A stretch of 64,000 bases of DNA, taken from the NCBI GenBank assembly GCA_026874595.1, contig CM049311.1:5865676-5929675 (forward strand), read 5' to 3'. The DNA comes from Sipunculus nudus (taxonomy: Eukaryota > Annelida > Sipuncula > Golfingiida > Sipunculidae). Under the pieces are notes generated by a model. The model was given only the letters and a program-made list of their open reading frames with translations. It was not told the DNA's origin and searched no databases. Numbering within the stretch: position 1 is the stretch's first letter; each line of letters starts with the position of its first letter. The translations under genes and the position numbers were made by a program. Shown here piece by piece: positions 33,447-43,790 of the stretch.

Positions 33447-33665
33447 TCACTGTAACTCCTTCAGTGTTTGTTTTGTTTTACACTTGGGGCAGCTCTCCGT
33501 GTCCATCAGATGTATGGTAGATGGATGTTGCTGACATCTGGTTCTTACGCGTCCCATGAACATGTGACCACAGGCACAGCAGAGGACGTGACTCTGAGGC
33601 CGGTTACAAAACGTGCATTCCTCAAACAAGGCTCCATCTTTTTTCTGCTTTTCAATGGTCCTCCA
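33447..33665 (-). CDS. Zinc-binding protein, terminal exon
   Basis: Encodes 72 residues and TGA. Eight cysteines lie in the pairs/triads CTFC, CCAC, C and CPKC, with HPSTIH between. This is clearly constrained protein sequence rather than a chance frame. The acceptor is tatttcag on the minus strand (33673-33666). Confidence 0.8.
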   Translation of the reverse strand, partial: WRTIEKQKKDGALFEECTFCNRPQSHVLCCACGHMFMGRVRTRCQQHPSTIHLMDTESCPKCKTKQTLKELQ

Positions 33666-36600
33666 CTGAAATAATGAACAAAACTTAATAAACCTGATAT
33701 AAATCCCTGGTGGCAATTGACTTTTCTTTTTAATATAAATTCATTTCAGTCCAATTGAATTCAAACCATATTCAATTCCCATCTTTTGATAAAGACAATT
33801 TCATCGGCAAAAGGTGCTGATGCATGTGAATCAATACAAATTTCTTAATTTATCTCAACTAGACAACTACATATTCAAACAAGAATATGGGTAGTCGACA
33901 AGCGACTACATGTATCTGTTGAAACCAGAGTGGAAACAGGTGAAGTGAGGCATGGATTGAGTAGCAAGGGGAAATAGAGTGAGGTGTGTTGCATATCAGC
34001 ATGGATGTCTGCAGCCGAAATGTGTATGTAGGTTGCACAATGTATCACAAAATCAACAAAACTGTCCAAGTTGTATACATGTGCAAAATTTTAGGCAGAT
34101 AAGTCAAACCACTACTTGTATACGAGTGATTTTATCCCACAGCAGATAAACATAAGGACGATGTGCAAAAATAGTGGCAGGTGGCGCCACCAATCTTGTA
34201 TATGATTATGAGCTATGTGAGATCTATACACATGCAAAATTTCAGGGGGATATGGCAAACCAGTCCTGAGATATAAGCCTGAATGTCTGCAGCATTAACA
34301 TAAATGTGGGTGGCGCCACCTGCCATAAATTCCAGAAAGCTATCCAAGATGTATAAACCTGCAAAATTTTGGGCAGATATGTCAAACCACTGCAGAGAAA
34401 TGAGTGAATTTAGCCCACGGCAGACAAAGGATGCTGTGCAAAAAAGGTTGCAGGTGGCGCCTCCAGTTTTGTGTAGGATAAAGAGCTATGTGAGATCTAT
34501 ACACATGTAAAATTACAGGAGGATACAGCAAACAAGTCCTGAGAAATATAAGCCTGAATGTCTGCAGCAATAACATAAATGTGGGTAGCGCCACCTGCCA
34601 CAAAATCCTGAAAGCTTTCCAAGATGTATAAACCTGCAAAATATTAAGCAGATATGTCAAATCACTGCCGAGAAATGAGTGATTTTATCCCATGGAGGAC
34701 AAACAGACGGATGCTGTAAAAAAAAGGTTGCAGGAGGTGCCACCCGTTTTTATTATGATAAAAAGCTATGTGAGATCTACACACATGCAAAAGTTTGGCC
34801 CAATCCGTCAAACACTTCCCGAGATATGAACTTGGATGTCTGCAGCATAAACATGAATGTAGGTGGCGCCACCTGTCATAAAATCAAGAAAGCTGTCCAG
34901 GATGTAAAAACCTGCAAAATTTCAGGTGGATAAGTCAAACCACTGCCGAGATATGAGTAACTTTATCCCACAGCAGACAAACACTTGAACACTGTGCAAA
35001 AATGGTTGCAGGTGGCGCCACCATTTTTAGTGTATGTTATAAAGCTATCCAAGGGCTACATTTGTGCAAAAACTTTGGCCCAATTGGTCAGACAGTTCCC
35101 GAGATGTGTGGGTTTATGTATGGAAACAGACGCACAAATGGACGCTGGGCAGAGAGACAAATTTTTGCCCAATCGGTCAGACGGTCCCCAAGATTTGTGG
35201 GTTTATGTGTGAACAGATCCACAAATGGACGCTGGGCAGAGAGGAAAGGTCAGAGGTCAACCAAAAATTCCACCCAGTGTTTATGGAGGAGTTCTCCAGT
35301 AACCTATGTGTCGGCGTCCGACTGAAAATATAGTATCTGCAAAACTCTGTTTTGGCGGATACAATAAATGCAATTTTAAAAACTGATTTTGCCATGCAGT
35401 CATCAACCCTTCAAAACTCCCATTACTCAGGCTGCATCTCTTTCCTCATCAATTCTGCTCAGTTTTGTTCATCTCAGACTTTCATATTCAATTCATTAAT
35501 TGGCTTATCCACAAGAAATTTTGCATGTGTATACATCCTGGATAGCTTTCTTGATTTTATGACAGGTTGCGTCACCTACATTCACATTCAGGCTGCAGAC
35601 ATATAGGCTTATATCTCAAGACTGGTCCGACATATCCTTTTGAAATTTTGCATGTGTACAGATCTCACATAGCTTTTTATCATAGGCAAAACTGGTGGTG
35701 CCGCCTGCAACTATTTTTGCACAGTGTCTGTCTGTTTGTCTGCCATGGGATAAAATCACTCATATCTCAGTAGTGGTTTGACTTAGCTGCCTAAAATTTT
35801 GCATGTTTATACATCTTGGATAGCTTTCTCGATTTTGTGGCAGGTGGCACCACCTTCATTTGTTTACACTGCAGACATTCAGGCTTATATCTCAAAACTG
35901 GTTTGACATATCCCCCTGAACTTTTGCATGTGTATACATCTCACATAGCTCTTAATCATACACAAAACTGCTGGCGCCACAACTTGGATAGCTTTCTAGA
36001 TTTTGTGGTAGATGGCGCCACCTACATACACATTTTGGCTGCAGAAATCCATGATAATATGCAACACACCTCACTCTATTTCCCCTTGCCACTCAATCCA
36101 TGCCTCACTTCATTTGTCCCACTCTGATTTTGGCGGATACACATAGTCGCTTGTCGACTACCCGTATTTTGTATTTATTTTCATCAATATCCAATTCACT
36201 TTTGCTCAAATCATAACTGATTGCACGCATCTCACTTCTGCTTAAAGGTGGATGCTGATATTGCCCTCTGGTTGGAAATGGGTGTTCCAATGTACACTTG
36301 TATAAGGCTGTATTCTAGATCTTATTTAGTCTGTAAATAATTTGTAATTAAGATACCCAGAGATAGGCAGGGAAAGCTGGCAGGTGTGTCAAACAGGGGT
36401 TCACCTGGTTGAGCTGGTTTATATGTGTTAGATCTTGATTATCAGCTTAACTGGTTGTAAATATGCGAAGACCCAGAGTTGTACATGATGTCCACCTAAT
36501 AACATAATTTCCTGTTTGTCAGTTTGACCAACCATTATTTAGGGTTAGTTTTTCTTGGTGGGACTGGACAACAGTCCGTGCAGGGAAGGAGTGCCCCTCC

Positions 36601-39600
36601 CTCCCCAAGATGGCCAGCAATACTCTTGCTGTTTAGAACTGCTTTTTAACCTGAGGTGGGAGTTCTAATTTCAAAGTTCAAGGTCAGTAAGTATATAGGA
36701 CTTTTTGACAGCTTTCAGTGATGGTATCTCAGGCAACCATTTACTTGGCTAGGCAGCTACACTGTTAATAAACAGCAATAACATCATAATTAATTCAACT
36801 TATCAAGATGTCCACTTGTTGGTGTGTGCAAGGCTGATCGGAAGCTGGATGAAACTTACAATATGACTGATGAAATTTGGTATATACATCAAATTAGTAC
36901 TTCTCTATGCTCTTATTAAATTTAAAGTCACCAAATTCATAGTTACCAATCTGGTTGTTCACTTCTGCTTACAAATTCAACTAAGGGGTGTTTTTGGCAA
37001 GCCATGTTCACAACTGGGTTTGTAGCCACATGGTGCATACTTGTGTGAAAAAGTTTATACATGTATTATATAACATATTATATAAACCTGATTCATGATG
37101 TAATGCACAACATGTAGAAGCTTGGCTTAAAAATGTGCATTATGCAACTCACTGCCACTCATTCACTGCATAAAATGTCTGTAACATTAATCATGAGATC
37201 AGACAGCCTCTGGATCATGATTCAATAATTATTGTTACACCAATATAATAAATAATAATTATAATGGTTCACATTTTATTATACAGACTCTTAGGGAACA
37301 AGTTAATCTGCTAAAGCTTTAGAGTAAGCAGGTTTAGAGCAGGGGTGTGGAAATGTGATTCACATGAGTAGTCATGGGGGGGGGGTGTTGTGGGGGGGGG
37401 GGGGGGTTACTAAGGAAATAAGTACTTCATAATCATAAATCAAATAACTATACAGCCTGAATGTTGTTGGCAGCTTGAAATTAGTATGTGCTACATAATG
37501 TCACAACACACATCTTATGTTTAAATCAGTAAGTACCATAATATTGCAACACATGCACCCTATCTGATACTAGTTCTGACTTATATAGATACCCTGTAAG
37601 ATTGGAAAAGCAGCTGCTATATCATTATGTATAATAAGGTTAAAGTGCAGCACAGACGGTGGGCTGTTTTATCAGAGATTGTTCACATACTGGAAAAAAT
37701 ATCAATGTGAGATATTTGGCTAGGCATCTTGCACTTTATCATGTGACCTGTGCCCTCAACACCAGCCAGACAGTGGGCTGTTTTTCAGAGGTTGTTCATG
37801 TACTTGAAAAGATATCCATGTGAGATATTTGGCAAGGCATGCATCTTGCATTTTATCATGTGACCTGTGCCCTCAACAACACTGGCATGTTTGTTTACAC
37901 AGCTGGTCAGGTGCTGATTGCCAATCTGTGTTGAAATTGTATAAATACCAGGACTTAACATGTTAGGCCTACACAGAGGTGCTGCAGCATATCAGATTTG
38001 TGGGTGTGCGATGGGGGGGGGGGGGTCCTTACAAACCTCCTTAGGTACCTCTAAATTGTGGCTACTTCAGAAGTAGCACACTCTATGACATCCCTGATAC
38101 AGACATCTAGTATATATATTTGTTTAGAATTTCAGTTCTTAGTATGCTGTAAATGCATAACCTTATTTTCAGTAAGTAAAGTATTTCAGTGCTCAATATC
38201 TTGTGAAAAGGCAGATCTAAATTTATTCAGATGCTTTCAAGACTGTGATATATAATCTTACCATTCAAGAATGGATGTGATGATGTGTTACAACCCCCCC
38301 CCCCCCCCCCCCCCCCCACTTTTTGACCCACTTGCCAACACTGTCCACACATAAAAGGTATATTCACACCATAAAAAACATACCCACAGGTTCATATGTT
38401 GAATGAAAAGTATGAGTGTGTGTGGGGGAGGGGGGGTTGGTTATGGTATCAGCATGAACCAGTTAATTGGCTGTCATAGGGCTACAGCAGGGTGCTGGAC
38501 AGGACTGTGTGTTCACCCACTTGCTGAGACCTGTTGAATACAGGATGTGACCCCCCCCCCCCAACCTGTCAGGGACTGTAGATCAAGCTCATTCATCCAC
38601 ACTGCTGCTTGACATACCCAAATACTTGATCAGAAGGTCAGCAGGATCAAGTTACTGCAGGCCAAACAGCCTGCTGCATTCTGAACAGCCCAGATTCAGC
38701 TATATACAGGCTGTTTCAGGTTAAGGTCTTAACCAACTGCTAATAAAGTTACAGTTTGTTTTCCCCACAATGCTCCAATATGCTACCATGATATTTGTGT
38801 ATACACAGTACTTAATGAAAGTTAAGTTGAATACCAGTATACCACCACCACAAATAATTCATTATAATCCTTCGTAAATTTTAGTGGTAATGGCTCACAT
38901 GTTTCATTTTAATTAATTATCATTACGACTGATGGGACAAAGTTAATCTAAACATATTCTTGAGTTAATAGTGACAAACTGGTGTCTGCCAAACCCCTTA
39001 AAATTATGAACAACTTTTAATATGTTGATGACGACAAACTCCTATCATGCTAACTTTTCCAATCAATCTTCACAAGTCTGGTTTTTCAATATTTTTTATG
39101 TAGCCTGTATGTAGCTGTATGTAATGTGCAGGTTGACAGCCCGATTAAAACCAAGTGAGTCTCTGCTAGCCTACACAGTGATGCTTTAACTCCTCCCCGA
39201 CTGTAACTGAGTTAACCATCGCACCAGACAGGCTGTTTGTACTTGTTACTTGTTAAAATAAAACCCTGAATTTTCCTTTAGGCAAATTTATGCTTTATCA
39301 AAACAGACCCAAATAGAGAGATTCCTTATACTATGACAGTTAATGCATGATTTAAATGATGTTTCTGTGGCAGGCACCTCTGTGTAGTTCGACACGCCTG
39401 CAGCATATCAGATTTGTGTGTGCGATGGGGGGGGGGGGGGGGGGGTCCTTACAAACCTCCTTAGGTACCTCTAAATTGTGGCTACTTCAGAAGTAGCACA
39501 CTCTATGACATCCCTGATACAGACATCTAGTATATATATTTGTTTAGAATTTCAGTTCTTAGTATGCTGCAAATGACCATAACCTTATTTTCATTAAGTA

Positions 39601-42600
39601 AAGTATTTCAGTGCTCAATATCTTGTGAAAAGGCAGATCTAAATTTATTCAGATGCTTTCAAGACTGTGATATATAATCTTACCATTCAAGAATGGATGT
39701 GATGATGTGTTACAACCCCCCCCCCCCCCCCCACTTTTTGACCCACTTGCCAACACTGTCCACACATAAAAGGTATATTCACACCATAAAAAACATACCC
39801 ACAGGTTCATATGTTGAATGAAAAGTATGAGTGTGTGTGGGGGAGGGGGGGGTTGGTTATGGTATCAGCATGAACCAGTTAATTGGCTGTCATAGGGCTA
39901 CAGCAGGGTGCTGGACAGGACTGTGTGTTCACCCACTTGCTGAGACCTGTTGAATACAGGATGTGACCCCCCCCCCCCAACCTGTCAGGGACTGTAGATC
40001 AAGCTCATTCATCCACACTGCTGCTTGACATACCCAAATACTTGATCAGAAGGTCAGCAGGATCAAGTTACTGCAGGCCAAACAGCCTGCTGCATTCTGA
40101 ACAGCCCAGATTCAGCTATATACAGGCTGTTTCAGGTTAAGGTCTTAACCAACTGCTAATAAAGTTACAGTTTGTTTTCCCCACAATGCTCCAATATGCT
40201 ACCATGATATTTGTGTATACACAGTACTTAATGAAAGTTAAGTTGAATACCAGTATACCACCACCACAAATAATTCATTATAATCCTTCGTAAATTTTAG
40301 TGGTAATGGCTCACATGTTTCATTTTAATTAATTATCATTACGACTGATGGGACAAAGTTAATCTAAACATATTCTTGAGTTAATAGTGACAAACTGGTG
40401 TCTGCCAAACCCCTTAAAATTATGAACAACTTTTAATATGTTGATGACGACAAACTCCTATCATGCTAACTTTTCCAATCAATCTTCACAAGTCTGGTTT
40501 TTCAATATTTTTTATGTAGCCTGTATGTAGCTGTATGTAATGTGCAGGTTGACAGCCCGATTAAAACCAAGTGAGTCTCTGCTAGCCTACACAGTGATGC
40601 TTTAACTCCTCCCCGACTGTAACTGAGTTAACCATCGCACCAGACAGGCTGTTTGTACTTGTTACTTGTTAAAATAAAACCCTGAATTTTCCTTTAGGCA
40701 AATTTATGCTTTATCAAAACAGACCCAAATAGAGAGATTCCTTATACTATGACAGTTAATGCATGATTTAAATGATGTTTCTGTGGCAGGCACCTCTGTG
40801 TAGTTCGACACGCCTGCAGCATATCAGATTTGTGTGTGCGATGGGGGGGGGGGGGGGGGGGGGGGGTCCTTACAAACCTCCTTAGGTACCTCTAAATTGT
40901 GGCTACTTCAGAAGTAGCACACTCTATGACATCCCTGATACAGACATCTAGTATATATATTTGTTTAGAATTTCAGTTCTTAGTATGCTGCAAATGACCA
41001 TAACCTTATTTTCATTAAGTAAAGTATTTCAGTGCTCAATATCTTGTGAAAAGGCAGATCTAAATTTATTCAGATGCTTTCAAGACTGTGATATATAATC
41101 TTACCATTCAAGAATGGATGTGATGATGTGTTACAACCCCCCCCCCCCCCCCCCCCCCCCCACTTTTTGACCCACTTGCCAACACTGTCCACACATAAAA
41201 GGTATATTCACACCATAAAAAACATACCCACAGGTTCATATGTTGAATGAAAAGTATGAGTGTGTGTGGGGGAGGGGGGGGGGGTTGGTTATGGTATCAG
41301 CATGAACCAGTTAATTGGCTGTCATAGGGCTACAGCAGGGTGCTGGACAGGACTGTGTGTTCACCCACTTGCTGAGACCTGTTGAATACAGGATGTGACC
41401 CCCCCCCCCCCCCAACCTGTCAGGGACTGTAGATCAAGCTCATTCATCCACACTGCTGCTTGACATACCCAAATACTTGATCAGAAGGTCAGCAGGATCA
41501 AGTTACTGCAGGCCAAACAGCCTGCTGCATTCTGAACAGCCCAGATTCAGCTATATACAGGCTGTTTCAGGTTAAGGTCTTAACCAACTGCTAATAAAGT
41601 TACAGTTTGTTTTCCCCACAATGCTCCAATATGCTACCATGATATTTGTGTATACACAGTACTTAATGAAAGTTAAGTTGAATACCAGTATACCACCACC
41701 ACAAATAATTCATTATAATCCTTCGTAAATTTTAGTGGTAATGGCTCACATGTTTCATTTTAATTAATTATCATTACGACTGATGGGACAAAGTTAATCT
41801 AAACATATTCTTGAGTTAATAGTGACAAACTGGTGTCTGCCAAACCCCTTAAAATTATGAACAACTTTTAATATGTTGATGACGACAAACTCCTATCATG
41901 CTAACTTTTCCAATCAATCTTCACAAGTCTGGTTTTTCAATATTTTTTATGTAGCCTGTATGTAGCTGTATGTAATGTGCAGGTTGACAGCCCGATTAAA
42001 ACCAAGTGAGTCTCTGCTAGCCTACACAGTGATGCTTTAACTCCTCCCCGACTGTAACTGAGTTAACCATCGCACCAGACAGGCTGTTTGTACTTGTTAC
42101 TTGTTAAAATAAAACCCTGAATTTTCCTTTAGGCAAATTTATGCTTTATCAAAACAGACCCAAATAGAGAGATTCCTTATACTATGACAGTTAATGCGTG
42201 ATTTAAATGATGTTTCTGTGGCATTCCTCATTTAAAAAAAAAATTAAATAATTTCTTTTATCATTTAAATAGTTTGTCTTTTAAATCCATACTTAATCGG
42301 TATTGCTTCAAACATTAACATAGCCTAACGATATAATGAAACTGAATAAGTATTTTGTAATTTATCTTCAGTCAAACTGAAGGAAACTAAAATTGTTTGA
42401 ACAGCATGATCTGCATCTAAGAGTGACCGTGAGGTAGCCAGATCACACTGGTTTGAGGAAGTATCCCATGAAAATGTACCGTTCTTTGTCCTGGTTAAGG
42501 ATACTGTGTATCAAACTCATCAGGTGACCAGCAGGATCACAGATTTCCAGGTAACAGTTAAATATACCTACTGTTACTGAATGGCATGGAACCTGGTGTG

Positions 42601-43452
42601 AGCCAATGCCACACTGTATGAATGAACCTCAAATCAAAACAACTATTGTTTATTTTGTATCCTGCATCAACAAAAAATAGCCAATGGTGAAAAAAAGGCC
42701 TTCAGAAGAACACGTCTGAATTCATAAAGTTATAAATATGATCATGTTGACTGAAACTGAATTGCATCTGAATAATTAAACATTTAAATATAAATATGAA
42801 AATGTGTTTGAACATGTAACTGGTCCTTTATTTTCTGGACAGACAAAGCTTAATAAATTTTAAATAAATCTCTCTTCCACCATCTTTAAATGTCATTTTA
42901 CTCCAGTTATATATCAAGACATAATTATATTGTAGCCTATACATGATAAGATATGCTTATTTTCAGAGCATTTGTATTAATTTTTAGCTCTTTTATAAAC
43001 CAGTATGATTCATGATGTTATTATTTGTAAAGAAAATAATAATAATAAAATATTCCTTAAAAAAAACTCTTATATTTCACACAGTATAGACTCACTATAG
43101 AAATTTTTAAGTTATTTGCTATAGGCCCAAGTATTATCTTATAACAAATAAATAAGTATTAATAGAAACGATATACATATATAATAAGCTTGAGCCCTGT
43201 AATGTAAACCTTTAAAAAGTTTTTACTTGTTTAGCATATAAAGTGGCTGGATGTTCGGGCTATATTCATATTTCGTACCCTTACCAGGTTTCGCGTGCTG
43301 TTTTCCGTCACTTGCCTGGCGGGACCGTTTGAGCTGAAAGGTGTCGTCTGCTGACGATGACGATTTTCCTTGTCTTGTGTGGGTGACATCCAGAAAGGTT
43401 TTCCGAAATGTCCCCCGTGGAAACTGCTAGTTTGACTCGACCACTGTGCCAT
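33447..43452 (-). CDS. Small cysteine-rich putative zinc-binding protein, two coding exons
   Basis: Joining 43452-43285 and 33665-33447 on the minus strand gives 127 residues plus TGA. The first exon starts MAQWSSQTSSFHGG, is polar and ends with a strong CTG/gtaagg donor. The second follows a tatttcag acceptor, reads WRTIEKQKKDGALFEECTFC, and continues with CCACGHMFMGRVRTRC and ESCPKCKTKQTLKEL. Both junctions are phase 0. The CxxC, CCxC and CxxC spacing with interposed His suggests a treble-clef or zinc-ribbon fold. It resembles small uncharacterised metazoan proteins (I recall a CG13380-like group), but I cannot confirm this. An unseen middle exon is possible. Function unknown. Confidence 0.72.
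33882..36169. mobile_element. Foldback element with long inverted arms and a hairpin in its termini
   Basis: The left end (33882-33931) and the reverse complement of the right end (36120-36169) match over about 50 bp with few differences. Each contains the hairpin GTAGTCGACAAGCGACTAC (7-bp stem, 5-base loop). Similarity continues inward (gaagtgaggcatggattgag and so on). The left arm holds about four tandem units of about 275 bp carrying GGTGGCGCCACC; the right arm holds about two in reverse orientation. A 95-bp tandem duplication lies at about 35085-35250. No transposase frame is evident. Confidence 0.75.
37376..37406 (+). repeat. Poly-G runs (10 and 15 G)
   Basis: G runs at 37376-37385 and 37392-37406, separated by tgttgt. 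Confidence 0.9.
37650..37880. repeat. Two-copy tandem duplication of about 114 bp
   Basis: The block ggtgggctgtttt…gtgacctgtgccctcaac occurs twice in a row with modest divergence. Confidence 0.8.
37982..42223. repeat. Tandem triplication of a 1416-bp unit
   Basis: The units start at 37982, 39398 and 40814 with CTGCAGCATATCAGATTTGT and are nearly identical; the starts are exactly 1416 bp apart. Differences are a few substitutions or small indels (for example ttttcagtaagt in unit 1 against ttttcattaagt in units 2 and 3) and homopolymer lengths. Leading G run: 13, 19 and 24. C run: 24, 17 and 25. A CACCTCTGTGTAG motif at the junctions (39375-39387, 40791-40803) is the exact reverse complement of CTACACAGAGGTG just before unit 1 (37969-37981). 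Unit 3 stops abruptly at about 42223. No long ORF. Confidence 0.93.
43285..43452 (-). CDS. Zinc-binding protein, first coding exon
   Basis: Encodes 56 residues, MAQWSSQTSSFHGGHFGKPF and on to NSTRNL. ATG at 43452 is the first ATG in this frame; the open frame extends upstream only through non-ATG codons. Phase 0 end with donor gtaagg. Confidence 0.68.
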
Positions 43453-43468
43453 GTTGTACACATACACT

Positions 43469-43543
43469 TCAAGCACTTCTAGCAATATCCCTTCCTTTTT
43501 CAGCACTGCCACGCTGCACGACGCAAGCACACTGCCTCAGCAT
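43469..43543 (-). other. Upstream ORF (24 codons) in the presumed 5' leader
   Basis: An ATG at 43543 opens a short frame in another phase that ends at TGA (43471-43469), 16 bases before the main ATG. If it is transcribed it could dampen translation of the main frame. Confidence 0.35.
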
Positions 43544-43559
43544 TCACTAGTGTCGTGGA

Positions 43560-43790
43560 GCTCTGCTGGCTCATTACTCAGGCGCGCTTTGGTAACTTGA
43601 CGATCTCTGGCCGCGATAAGCTTCGGTGACGCGCCAAAAGCCCGCGGGGGTTTCCGTGACGTCCACAAATGAGCGGGGCGGGCTCACTTCTGCCATTGAG
43701 AGTTCGTTCTTTAGGCCTTTTGATGCAAAAATAAATAAATAAATAAATAAAAATAAAATAAGGCCTTCAGCGACGAAACGGCTCATGGCC
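43560..43790 (-). promoter_or_regulatory. GC/CpG-rich presumed promoter of the zinc-binding gene
   Basis: A CpG-rich island in an otherwise AT-rich region, lying directly upstream of the minus-strand first exon. It contains a cAMP-response-like TGACGTCC, a GC box (GGGGCGGG) and several GCGCG or CGCG motifs. No TATA box is clear. An (aaat)n microsatellite borders it at about 43730-43760. Could be bidirectional, but no + strand gene was found next to it. Confidence 0.45.

Larger units (their letters stand above)
33666..43284 (-). other. Large intron (about 9.6 kb) of the zinc-binding gene
   Basis: Begins gtaaggg on the minus strand and ends tatttcag. It contains the foldback element 33882-36169, a tandem duplication at about 37650-37880, the triplicated 1416-bp unit 37982-42223 and poly-G runs at 37376-37406. 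No internal exon recognised on either strand. Confidence 0.65.

Noticed and set aside
43453-43530. Longer N-terminus for the zinc-binding protein
   Set aside because: The frame is open upstream but starts with GTG, not ATG; the first in-frame ATG is at 43452.
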